Assembly: GCA_905480605.1 (NCBI GenBank)
Contig: CAJQRD010000103.1
Span: forward strand, 1 to 40,854
Direction of reading: 5' to 3'
DNA length: 40,854 nt
From: an uncultured Saprospiraceae bacterium
GTDB taxonomy: Bacteria; Bacteroidota; Bacteroidia; Chitinophagales; Saprospiraceae
The position numbers were made by a program, and so were the translations under genes. The notes beneath the pieces are model-generated. The model did no database searches. It was given only the letters and a program-made list of their open reading frames with translations, and was not told the origin of the DNA. Shown here one piece after another: positions 8,850-18,500 of the stretch; positions within the stretch are counted from its first letter, which is position 1, and each line of letters opens with the position of its first letter.

Positions 8850-9272
8850 ATGAGAAAGCAAAAAGTATATTTAGAGCACGCCAACATTACAGTGAACGAT
8901 CTTCAAGAAGCGATCAAATTCTTTCAAAGCGCTTTTCCTCACTTCAAGATAAGAGGAGGTGGTGACGAAAATAGAGAATGGGTTCATCTTGGTGATGATG
9001 ATACCTACATAGCCCTTAATCAAGCCCATCAAAATGAGTTAAAGTCTGAAGGTAGCTATAACAGAATTGGAATCAATCACCTGGGTTTTGTAGTTCAAGA
9101 TGTGGAGGAAATAGCCAACAATCTGTTAATCAACGGCTACAAACGAGACTACCCAAAACAAATAGAACAATTCAGAATCAGAGACTATTTTGCCGATGCT
9201 GACGGAAACCAATATGAGTTCGTACAGTATCTTAGTGAATTGGTCCAGGAAAAAAATAGCTACAACAACTGA
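8850..9272 (+). CDS. VOC (glyoxalase/dioxygenase) superfamily protein
   Basis: A 140-residue single protein of two beta-alpha-beta-beta-beta modules. It starts YLEHANITVNDLQEAIKFFQ, has the second-module start INHLGFVVQDVEEIANNLLI and ends FADADGNQYEFVQYLSE. Likely metal ligands are H10, H77 and E123, the standard VOC positions. VOC members include glyoxalase I, fosfomycin-resistance proteins, dioxygenases and epimerases; nothing in the sequence picks one. It follows the GAF-LuxR regulator after a palindromic site and may be controlled by it. It converges with the glucan operon. Confidence 0.88.
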   Translation: MRKQKVYLEHANITVNDLQEAIKFFQSAFPHFKIRGGGDENREWVHLGDDDTYIALNQAHQNELKSEGSYNRIGINHLGFVVQDVEEIANNLLINGYKRDYPKQIEQFRIRDYFADADGNQYEFVQYLSELVQEKNSYNN

Positions 9273-9322
9273 AGATATAATCGGTTGTTAAAATTAAAAA
9301 TAATAAGACAGTTTTTCTCGCA

Positions 9323-10207
9323 CTAGAATTTAAGCTTTTCTTCTTTATCCCATATTCCCCAATATGCACCAACATCTCCTTCGTCACCTACTTTCCATGA
9401 TTCATCAAATGACGAAAAATAAAACATCTCAATGTTTTCTTCCTTTGACCATTGCTGCATATTTAGAAAATATCGAAGTGCATTTTCTTTAGACGGATGC
9501 GCATCATCTAGACCAGTGCCTTGGCTGGGCCAACCAGTCTCTGTAATGATCACTTTCTTTCCCTGACCTGCATGTAAGGCTTGGTAGTACATTTGTTTGG
9601 CATGCATCAACGCATAATCGATATGACATCCTTCCCAATAGGGGTAGCAATTCGCCAAGATAACATCACAAGCATCCGTTACCTTTGGTCGGTGACTGAA
9701 TTCATAATAAGCATCTACATAAGCGACCTCTATGTCGGGTAACGCATTTTTAAACTGATTGATATAAACCAATAGTTCTTCTTCCGTCAGATCTCCTCGG
9801 TACATCACTTCATTACCTACGGCGGCGATATCAACCATTCCTTCTTTTGACAATTCAATTAATCCCTCTATTTCTTTTTTATTCAATTCTAAATCCTTCC
9901 CTAACCAGGCTCCAACTAATGTTTTAATGCCCATTTCCTTAGCTATACGAGGGATGAGATCATTGCCTTCTATGCATGAAAAAGAACGGACCCACTTTAT
10001 ATAAGGGCAAAGAATTTCCAATCGGCGTCTGACTTGATCTTCAGTTAAAACATGACCAGGTTTCTGACCTTCCTCATAAGCACTAAAGCAAAGACCATGC
10101 ATTCCCAAGTCTAGTTTTTCTTGGAATAAAAGCTTAATTTCTTCGGACGATGTTTGAGTATAATTCGTTCCTTTTAGCGATAATCGTTTTTCCGGTCTGT
10201 AGGACAT
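9323..10207 (-). CDS. Cytoplasmic GH17 beta-1,3-glucanase or transglucosylase
   Basis: A 294-residue stand-alone GH17 TIM-barrel with no signal peptide or membrane segment, so probably cytoplasmic. The two catalytic glutamates are in place: acid/base E133 in VGNE and nucleophile E223 in ITETGWPSQG. Other family landmarks are KWVRSFSCIEGN, TLVGAWLGKD, LANCYPYWEG and FYFSSFDESWKVGDEGDVG. It is the last gene of the glucan operon, 82 nt after the transporter fusion, and is a close paralogue of that fusion's GH17 domain, evidently from a tandem duplication. It could cut imported laminari-oligosaccharides or transfer glucosyl units onto them, feeding the phosphorylase upstream in the operon. Hydrolase versus transferase activity cannot be told from sequence. 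Confidence 0.9.
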   Translation of the reverse strand: MSYRPEKRLSLKGTNYTQTSSEEIKLLFQEKLDLGMHGLCFSAYEEGQKPGHVLTEDQVRRRLEILCPYIKWVRSFSCIEGNDLIPRIAKEMGIKTLVGAWLGKDLELNKKEIEGLIELSKEGMVDIAAVGNEVMYRGDLTEEELLVYINQFKNALPDIEVAYVDAYYEFSHRPKVTDACDVILANCYPYWEGCHIDYALMHAKQMYYQALHAGQGKKVIITETGWPSQGTGLDDAHPSKENALRYFLNMQQWSKEENIEMFYFSSFDESWKVGDEGDVGAYWGIWDKEEKLKF

Positions 10208-10289
10208 ATGATATAAGATTTAAAGTTAAATATATTAAGTAATATGTCTACTTTTTACAAAAAAATAGAAAGTTCTTTATTCGGTATTT

Positions 10290-12641
10290 CTATGAATATT
10301 TTAGATTTTCATATTTATCCCAAAGACCCCAACGTTCTCCTACATCTCCCTCATGGTGAACCTTCCACGATTCATCAAAAGAAGAAAAGTAAAACATTTC
10401 TATATTCTCTTGTCTAACCCACTCGTTGGTTTGAATAAAATATTTCATTGCATTGATTTCTGAAGGTTTCGCACCGTTGGTACTCTCACCTTTATCCGGC
10501 CAACCCGTCTCAGTAATAATCACTGGCTTACCTTGGGCAGCTTCTTTCGTTAAAGCATACATCTGTCTCAAGTAATTTGATGATTGCTCAATATCGCAAC
10601 CCTCCCAGAATGGATAGCAGTTTGCTAAAACAAGGTCGCAGGCCTCAACAATTCGAGGGCGTTCATGAAATTGATAATACGCATCTACATAACCAACAGG
10701 AATATCAGGTAATGCTTCTTTTACTCTATTTATGTAACTAAGCACTTCTTCTTCTGACAACTCATTTCTTAATAGTATCTCGTTACCTACAACGGCAATG
10801 TCAACAAATCCTTCTTTAGCCAGGCCAATCAATGCCTCAATCTCTTTTTCGTTTTGAGCTGTATCTTGGCCAATCCACGCACCAACCATAGTTTTCCTTC
10901 CTTTCTCATGAGCCACTCTCGGTATAAACTCATTTCCTTCTGTGCAAGAGAAAGAACGAACCCATTTGGTAAATGGAGCAATAACCTCCATTCGTTTCCG
11001 TATTTGCTCTTCTGATAATATATCACCAATATTCTGACCTTCCAAATAAGGACTAAAGCATAAACCATGAAGTCCGTTTTGTAAAGATTGCATAAAGAGA
11101 TCTGTAATCTCTCTCTTTGTTTTACCGGTAAAATCAATATCCGATTTTGATGTTGATTCTAGATCGCCAGTGAACAATGTATTTAACTTCCCAACCTGAT
11201 AAAAAGAGGTAAGTTTTTGAGGTGTTCTTTTACGTGCGTCCAATATCTTTCGCACCTCTCCAGCACTTTCTTCAGTAACGCTATAATCACGCATCACAAA
11301 CATAGCAATGAGTGTTCCCATTATAGGAATTCCTGAGAAAGATAACCTTAGGCCATCAATAGCACCTTCAGGTTGAATAGCTACACCAGAATCAAATCCC
11401 ACTGTACTCATAATAACACCACTTAACCCTCCTGCGATTGCAAATCCAAATTTTACCATCCACCAATAGATAGCTCCAAAAATTCCTTCTCTTCTCAGAC
11501 CAGTTTCCAGCTCATCTAGATCAATAACATCTGCTGTCATAGACATCATCAAAAGAAATAGGCTTCCTATACCAAAGGAAAAGAAAGGCAGTGCAATAAT
11601 GAACATATAAGGTTTGCCAGGAACAAACAGAAACCACAACATAATATACCCTATAATAGATATTCCTTGTGATACTAAAAAAGCTTTCTTTTTACCTAAT
11701 TTTTTTGACATTTTTGCTACGATAGGAATGACCATAAAAGTGGTCCCAAGAGCTCCTAAACATCCGAATAAGGTAGGCCATATACCTGCTGCACCAGCAT
11801 CACCATCAAAAAGGTGGTATACTATAATAAAGAATGAAAAAGATGCAATCGTCATAAATGCGTTATACACTAAGAAAGTAGCGATACATAGTTTTCTAAA
11901 TGGTTTGATTTTAAAAGCACTTACAAAACCTGCCCCTATTTCAATCAGACTATTTCCTATGTTTTTTATATTTAGCGGAGAATAGTCTTCGTTTAATGTT
12001 GATTTACTTTTAATAAATATACCTGGTATCATAGCACAAACTGCAAAAATTACCCCGACCCAAATAGCAAGTGTTCGGGTAGCTACTTCTGCAGATTCAA
12101 ACCATGTTGGATCATACATAATCACCCAAAACCAAGGGGCAATAACCCATGCCCATTGTCCTATAAATTGGGCAGTGGCCATTATACTAGTACGTTCATG
12201 AAAATCATTACTCATCTCATATCCCATAGCAACATAAGGAACGCTAAAAATGGTAATTCCCAAGTAAAAGACGAAGGACCAAAACATAAAGTAGGCAAAA
12301 TTATAATCTATTCCGCTAGACTTATAGAGTTGCCACATAATGATAAATGCTGCCCCCATAGTGATGGCACCAATAATCACATACTGTCTACGTCGACCCC
12401 ATCGAGATTTCGTATTATCTGAAATATACCCCATTATTGGATCCGTAAAAGTATCGAAGAGTCTTGGAAAAAAGTATATAACACCCCACATCCATCCAGG
12501 AAAACCAAGGTCTTGTACTAAAACTACCATAAATATCCCTAGCGCTGCAGGAAACATTTGATTGGCAAGCATTCCAACCCCGAAGGCTACTTTTTGACCG
12601 AACGGTACTTTATCATGCACTGATGTTTGTTGATTTGACAT
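10290..12641 (-). CDS. GPH/MelB-type sugar transporter fused to a cytoplasmic GH17 domain
   Basis: A 783-residue fusion. Residues 1-450 are a 12-TM major-facilitator transporter of the glycoside-pentoside-hexuronide:cation symporter group, with RWGRRRQYVIIGA (loop 2-3), FTDPIMGYISDNT, VPYVAMGYEM, and DVIDLDELETGLRREG near TM10. Residues about 451-505 are a polar linker. Residues about 506-783 are a complete GH17 barrel with acid/base E621 (VGNE), nucleophile E711 (ITETGWPDKG), LANCYPFWEG and FYFSSFDESWK. GPH carriers have both termini in the cytoplasm, so the enzyme should face the cytosol at the substrate exit. The ORF is uninterrupted, and both halves look intact. The GH17 half is paralogous to the next gene. 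Likely role: import of laminari-oligosaccharides coupled to immediate cleavage or transglycosylation. The fusion is directly visible; coupling is inferred. Confidence 0.93.
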   Translation of the reverse strand: MSNQQTSVHDKVPFGQKVAFGVGMLANQMFPAALGIFMVVLVQDLGFPGWMWGVIYFFPRLFDTFTDPIMGYISDNTKSRWGRRRQYVIIGAITMGAAFIIMWQLYKSSGIDYNFAYFMFWSFVFYLGITIFSVPYVAMGYEMSNDFHERTSIMATAQFIGQWAWVIAPWFWVIMYDPTWFESAEVATRTLAIWVGVIFAVCAMIPGIFIKSKSTLNEDYSPLNIKNIGNSLIEIGAGFVSAFKIKPFRKLCIATFLVYNAFMTIASFSFFIIVYHLFDGDAGAAGIWPTLFGCLGALGTTFMVIPIVAKMSKKLGKKKAFLVSQGISIIGYIMLWFLFVPGKPYMFIIALPFFSFGIGSLFLLMMSMTADVIDLDELETGLRREGIFGAIYWWMVKFGFAIAGGLSGVIMSTVGFDSGVAIQPEGAIDGLRLSFSGIPIMGTLIAMFVMRDYSVTEESAGEVRKILDARKRTPQKLTSFYQVGKLNTLFTGDLESTSKSDIDFTGKTKREITDLFMQSLQNGLHGLCFSPYLEGQNIGDILSEEQIRKRMEVIAPFTKWVRSFSCTEGNEFIPRVAHEKGRKTMVGAWIGQDTAQNEKEIEALIGLAKEGFVDIAVVGNEILLRNELSEEEVLSYINRVKEALPDIPVGYVDAYYQFHERPRIVEACDLVLANCYPFWEGCDIEQSSNYLRQMYALTKEAAQGKPVIITETGWPDKGESTNGAKPSEINAMKYFIQTNEWVRQENIEMFYFSSFDESWKVHHEGDVGERWGLWDKYENLKYS

Positions 12642-12668
12642 ATTTTATGGTTTTTAGGCACTTTACAT

Positions 12669-14207
12669 TTATGATTTTGTTGAATTCGGAATTATAATAG
12701 TTTGGATCGCCTGTCCGTTTATTTGAATTGTAACATTACTTTCACCTAAAGTCAAGTTAATAGCTTTTACTTGTTCCTTTTCATTAAAAATCACAACTGC
12801 AATACTGTTATCTGTATTCTGAGCGGCAGTAACTATTAAATCATTATTCGAAGAAGTTGCACCAATACGAACAGCACCTGGTCTAATATATTTACTGAAA
12901 TGTGTCATTACATAGTAGATCGGTGTATAATACACCTCATCCATTTCTGGATCAACTATCACGGGGGCTACACACCAATTTTTAAACCAATTTGGCCCAC
13001 CTTGTTTATCTAATATCATATTCCAATCAATCCAGCCATCGACCCAATTATTGAGACATCCAATAATATCTCTGGCATAGCGATTCACAGGCGCATACTT
13101 GGGATGTAAATGCTTTTCATTTTCTGGTGCCCAGTCCCAGCCCCAATCTGTTCCTTCTTTTTTCCAATACCAAGCGTCATCTTTCCATTTTGGAATTTCG
13201 GAATCAACACAAGCTTCTGTTTGTATTAAGTGTTTGTTAGGTGCTTTATTATGTGCATATTGCAGAACCTCAGGAAATACTTCATAGGTGCTAGCATACC
13301 AATGAATGGCAGTACCCGCAAAATATTTTGAAGAAGCTTCATTTTTGTACATGTTATCAACCCAATCTTGTAGATGATCTCGATTTTGATCGTATCCTAA
13401 AATCTTAACATCGTGTCCATCGGCCTCAAGTTTAGGACCTAGGTAGTTCTGAACGAAACTGGTCATTTCATCAGCCGTAAAATGCATGCTTTCCCAATTA
13501 TTACCATTTCCTAATGGTTCATTCTCAACTGTAACACCCCAAATATCAATCCCTTCCGCCTTGTATGCGTCGATATACTTTGAAAAGAATAAGGCCCAGG
13601 TATCCCTATGTTTAGGTAAGAGATTGCCGCCCACCCAATCCTTGTTATCTTTCATCCATGGCGGTGCTGTCCAAGGCGAGGAAACTATTTTGAATCCATC
13701 TTTCGATATTGCCATAGCCTCTTTAATCATTGGTATAATATCATCACGATCTTCGTCAATAGAAAAATGTTCTAATTTTAAATCTCCTTCAACAGGTGCG
13801 TAAGAATATTGACTCAATGAAAAATCGCATGAATTCATATGCGTTCTGGTCAACGAATAATTGGCGCCTTCTTCTCCGAAATATGCCTGTAATATTTTAT
13901 CGCGATTTGAAGCACTCAGTTTATTTAAGAGATGGGCTGAAGACTCGGTAAAAGAGCCACCAAATCCAGTAATAGTTTGGAATTTTTTTGTAGGGTCTAA
14001 ATTAATATTTACAACTTTCTGAGCAGGCTCAAATGTTGTCATTTTTTTGAGTTTGTTACCACTAGCAGAGGTCTCATAGACAGCAACTTGTAACAGCTCC
14101 ATATTTTTGTTTATAGTTTTATCAGGCTTACAAGTAATTAAGCCCAAAATAAAAATGTTGAGTATAATGAATTTGAATGTTGTCTTTGTTTCAAAAATAT
14201 TTGACAT
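12669..14207 (-). CDS. GH30 glycosidase lipoprotein (subfamily 1 type, probably beta-1,6-glucosidase)
   Basis: A 512-residue lipoprotein with an N-terminal hydrophobic stretch ending GLITC (C26). The GH30 barrel begins at FQTITGFGGSFTESSAHLL. Catalytic acid/base is E230 in TVENEP and nucleophile E331 in IQTEACVD. Other family signatures are SLTRTHMNSCDFS, SSPWTAPPWMK and the GWIDWNMILD segment. The C-terminal beta-sandwich closes with VIFNEKEQVKAINLTL. In laminarin loci GH30_1 enzymes remove beta-1,6-linked glucose side chains, and that role fits this operon. It lies 21 nt downstream of the GH17 lipoprotein gene and 27 nt upstream of the transporter fusion. Lipidation places it in the periplasm or on the cell surface. 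The lipobox has Thr at -1, slightly off consensus. Confidence 0.93.
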   Translation of the reverse strand: MSNIFETKTTFKFIILNIFILGLITCKPDKTINKNMELLQVAVYETSASGNKLKKMTTFEPAQKVVNINLDPTKKFQTITGFGGSFTESSAHLLNKLSASNRDKILQAYFGEEGANYSLTRTHMNSCDFSLSQYSYAPVEGDLKLEHFSIDEDRDDIIPMIKEAMAISKDGFKIVSSPWTAPPWMKDNKDWVGGNLLPKHRDTWALFFSKYIDAYKAEGIDIWGVTVENEPLGNGNNWESMHFTADEMTSFVQNYLGPKLEADGHDVKILGYDQNRDHLQDWVDNMYKNEASSKYFAGTAIHWYASTYEVFPEVLQYAHNKAPNKHLIQTEACVDSEIPKWKDDAWYWKKEGTDWGWDWAPENEKHLHPKYAPVNRYARDIIGCLNNWVDGWIDWNMILDKQGGPNWFKNWCVAPVIVDPEMDEVYYTPIYYVMTHFSKYIRPGAVRIGATSSNNDLIVTAAQNTDNSIAVVIFNEKEQVKAINLTLGESNVTIQINGQAIQTIIIPNSTKS

Positions 14208-14228
14208 ATAGTATTGTTTTTCTATTCA

Positions 14229-15506
14229 TTAATAGGCCATTTCTAAATTCTTTTCTGGTGGCATTTTTACTGTGTTCATTAATTCTTCTAGATTACCATT
14301 GTATGTTTTTTGAATAGGATTCCCGCCTCTAGTCAAGCCAGAAAAAACACCTTGATCAACCAGGTCCCAAATCGCACACTTGGCTTTGCCATCAATTGTG
14401 AAAAGTCCAAAATGATTTTCTGATCCCTCTGGATTTTTCGCATCTTTCCATTTTTCATCAAAAGCTTCAAAGTAAAAGCATGATATCCCCTTTTCATTTG
14501 TCCAGTTACGCATAAGTTTATAATAAACAGCCTCTTTATACTCATCGCAAGCTTTGGATCCATCTGGACCATAGAAGCCATCAGAAGAACTGGCCCATCC
14601 TGATTCTCCAATGTGAATAGGCTTATTAACATCAATCCCTTTTATATATTCTGATGTACTATTAAATTGTTGTTGAGCATATTTAACAGTACGTTGCATA
14701 GCTGAATCTATTTTTTCTTTATCAGATAAATCTTTATCGTTTTCGAAAACGCCCCAAAAACTTGGGTTATAATGTGTGTCATGCATAGGATAGGTATGCA
14801 AAGACACATAGTCGACAGCATTAATGAGTTTATTCAGCTCTTCACAATGGTACAAACTATCTCCTCCTCCCCACGAAGCAAAATTATCAGATGACGTTAT
14901 CCAAAGATCTTTGTCCAGCTTCTCATTCTTTTTTAAATCTTGTAAATAATTAACCCACTTCAGTATGACACCTGGCTGCACATAATAGGTTTCAGCCCAT
15001 TTAACCATTGCCTCATTTCCAACAGCGATGACCTTTACAATATCAGAATATTGTATGGCCAGACGAACTGCTTCGTTTATTTGGGCTTCATTGGCCTCAC
15101 TCTCTTGGTAATGGTCAGGTTGATGATCTGTCCAAGCATTTTTGCAATCGATCCATGCTCCCAACATGACATACATTTCGAAACCAGGATCTTCCTTTTT
15201 TAATGCCGAAATGGCTTTTAATAAATTTGACGCTTGTGGAAAATGTACTTTATAAGTACGTATTATTTTTATACCCATAGCAGACAATAGTTTCATGTCC
15301 TCTTTGAGCTCATCGATGGTCGGTTCAATGTCATGATCGACATGTCTATAGCCGCCATAAGACATTGCCAAATACATTGCGTTGCCTAAAATATCTTTTA
15401 CTTTCATTTCTTTTTTTTGCGATTCACTGTTTACTTTGACTTCTTGACTATGATCACAAGAAAAACAAAATATGGTTAGTGCTAATATAAAAATTCTAGG
15501 TTTCAT
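14229..15506 (-). CDS. GH17 beta-1,3-glucanase lipoprotein
   Basis: A 425-residue protein with a short lipoprotein signal (MKPRIFILALTIFCFSC, C17). The GH17 barrel carries acid/base E165 in AVGNEAMVKW and nucleophile E301 in HIGESGWASS. IKIIRTYKVHFPQASNLLKA, YVMLGAWIDCKN, VDYVSLHTYPMHDTHYNPSF and CFYFEAFDEKWKD are further family landmarks. It is clearly different from the two cytoplasmic-type GH17 copies: longer, exported and with Ser in place of Thr in the nucleophile motif. Its start ATG directly abuts the phosphorylase stop (TAAATG). It probably trims linear beta-1,3-glucan in the periplasm or on the surface, after GH30 removes branches. Confidence 0.92.
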   Translation of the reverse strand: MKPRIFILALTIFCFSCDHSQEVKVNSESQKKEMKVKDILGNAMYLAMSYGGYRHVDHDIEPTIDELKEDMKLLSAMGIKIIRTYKVHFPQASNLLKAISALKKEDPGFEMYVMLGAWIDCKNAWTDHQPDHYQESEANEAQINEAVRLAIQYSDIVKVIAVGNEAMVKWAETYYVQPGVILKWVNYLQDLKKNEKLDKDLWITSSDNFASWGGGDSLYHCEELNKLINAVDYVSLHTYPMHDTHYNPSFWGVFENDKDLSDKEKIDSAMQRTVKYAQQQFNSTSEYIKGIDVNKPIHIGESGWASSSDGFYGPDGSKACDEYKEAVYYKLMRNWTNEKGISCFYFEAFDEKWKDAKNPEGSENHFGLFTIDGKAKCAIWDLVDQGVFSGLTRGGNPIQKTYNGNLEELMNTVKMPPEKNLEMAY

Positions 15507-18500
15507 TTACTTCAAATTGTCTCTATTTATTTGAACATTAATTTGAATAACTTCTCCAGTTCTGTCAAATATTAGTTGACTATTTGCTTGGTCTAATAGC
15601 AATGAGTCAACCCTAATTGAGTCATTCTTTGTGATCAACTCTAATCGAGAGTCATCTCCCAAATGAAAAACGATCGGTACTTGGCAAACAGTAAAACAAA
15701 GTGAATCCTTAACCATTTCAATATATTTTATTTGCCCCGTCACATCCACATATTCAAAAGTTTCTGGCTGAATTAAAAATTCATCTTTTCTCAATAAATT
15801 TGGATTGAAATAAAGCCTCCCTTCTGTGACACAGACTCCTAATTCCCCAAAACGGCTCAAAACATCTTCTTTAACTTGTCCTGTCATACCTGGTTGCTGA
15901 GCGCCTTTACCACCTGGTGTATGTGAATAGGGGTCAGTAGGAAATGCTCCATATAATGAAGGAGATTTATGAACGCCAATCCCCTCATTTATTTCATAAT
16001 AATGTTCTAATAAACCACCTATAACAACTTCACTTTCATTGTTCTCAATAGCTGTTAAACAGCATTCTTGAACTGCCAATTGTAACTTTGAAACCATATG
16101 CCAATAAATTGATCCCAAGCCTTCATAACCATAAAATGTACCTGACCTTCCTGTGAAAGCTTTATGATTAAAAATATCTTCAAAAACTTTTACGATCTGC
16201 TCTTTTTCTTGTGTTGCCAACTTTGCATACTTCGTATGTTGTAGAGCTGTCAGAGCAGCATTCAAATCTTTAGCATTGTTAAAGTCTCCATTAAAATGGT
16301 AACCACCATTGATGTCCTTTTCAATTATTTGAATATTACCATCATTCACCATTTGAGTCAGCAATCCAGAAGCGGCAACCTCCATTTCTTGGATATTGTT
16401 TTTTTCTAAGAATCCAGGTAATTTCTTATTCGGATACAAGAGATAACTGTATTGATCTTTCCTGAACAATTTGCTTTTTTTCAGTGCATTTAAAAGTTCC
16501 AAGGCCTCAAAAGAAGATAAACACCCAGAACTTAAAACAGCTACCTGCCCCTCCAGCATTTCACTGAGGTGTGATATAGTAATAGCTTCAGTATTCTCGA
16601 CCGTCATTAAATTATATGCATGGTATAAATTGTCAGGCCTTTTATTAGCGGCTATCGAATGCTCAACATAATGAAGGCTCAGATTTACAAATAACCTCAA
16701 GCCACTTAAACTAACTGTTCTTTTTGTGCTCCAAAAAGACTGTTTATATATGTGCTCGCGATAATCACTGCCTGCTTGCCCTAATCCATCCAAAATTAGC
16801 TTGCGATCCTTATCAGGAATTTTTCCAGACAATACACTTTGATGTTCACTCAACACATCTCGAATACGCTTATAGAAATCCATCAATTCACCTGATACTT
16901 TGACACCTTCAAGACTAGAATCAGTTAGTATTCTTTCGAAAAACTTTAGGAATCTCCTTAAATAATAAAGTGTTACCATTGATACACCATTACCAACGAG
17001 TGCATTGTTTGCATCATTCCATTCTGGGCGTTGCGTGTTCATCCAAATTCCACCTTCGGGAATAAAATTGGATATCTTTGACAATAAGGTCGCTAATATC
17101 TTTTCTATGAAATTTACATTATGTATAGATCCATTTTCATCTTGTAATAACGCACCGTCAGCTCCAATCTCAGATTTTCGCTGATTTATGGCCAAGTCTA
17201 AATCATGATCAAAAGCAATTGTGTCTTTTGAATCCTTCAGAATTTCCTGATGACTCTTTATCTTATATGGAACATTCGCATAAACAAAAATATCTTTATC
17301 AAAATATTGTTCCAAAGTTCCAGGTGAATGGTCTTCTAAAATTTCTAATAATTTTAATAAATATATAATTTGATGATCTCCCCAATAGCCAATATAAGAC
17401 CAAGGGTTATCTGGTTCAATAGTCTCCCAATCGAATCCATCCTTCGTGACCCTATAAGGATTGTACCCTTCAAAAGTAGAGGCATTTAAAAATTTGTGTA
17501 TCATGCTCTCAGTAAAAGCTGGATAAGAATGTGCGAGTGCCTCCCAATTTTGAAATATATCTCTCCAATTTCCTTCGTAGTCTAATATTTTTGATCCATC
17601 GATTTCACTTTGAGTATTTATAGAAAACTTATTCCAAGGTCTACTTGGGTCTCCATGTCTTCGACTAAATTTCAAAGGCATATATTCAAGACACAGTCTA
17701 CTAAAATTTAAATCTTCGTTGTTTTTGGACAAATCCCTGAGCACCGAAAGTGAAAATACTTCAGGAAGATTCTTCATACTTTCTCCAAAAGTTTTAAAAA
17801 TTTCACGATTTCCATTTGATAAGAAATTAATAAAATCATCTTTTTCTATCTGATAGTTATTATCGAAAATACCCCCTCGCATAATATTGAATAGTGTATT
17901 CGAATAATGACGGGTATCTCGAAATTGATCTGCAGTACATTGCAATCCATCAGAAGATGCAATCAGTTTTAATAGCCGCTTTGTACCGTGTTCAACATCT
18001 TGAAGTACAATGTCAGCGAGATTTTTATTATTTATTATTTTTTCAGATAGGGCCACGATTGCTGACTGATTTTTATTCACATCAGCTATTATCATCCATT
18101 CTTTTTGCTCTTTGGATGATAAATTCATATCAGCAACAATAAAATATCCGCCTTTTTCGGCTTTAATATCTAATTCTTCTGAAATATGATTTCCCTTTCT
18201 AAAAGAAGATAATTGCAGTGACGATAATAAGAGAATACTGTTTTCAATGCCCAAAGACCAAACAATATTAGCCTTTAACGCTTCACTTGGCTCAGCTTTA
18301 TCAACTATAATAGCGCTAAGTGCGTATATGCCAATGCCAGATTTTTTTATAAGCTCATTCCTTTTGTAGGCATCTACTAAATTACTGGATTGGTTTTGTA
18401 TATCACTACCCACTCCTGCGGGAACAATATTTTGAATACCATCACATATTGATATTTTAACACTCTCTTGAGAATTATTAATTATCTGAGAGCGTCTAAT

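Noticed and set aside
10829-11137. 102-codon minus-strand frame inside the transporter-GH17 fusion
   Set aside because: It lies in another frame over the GH17 domain, with no recognisable motif; a shadow of the real gene.
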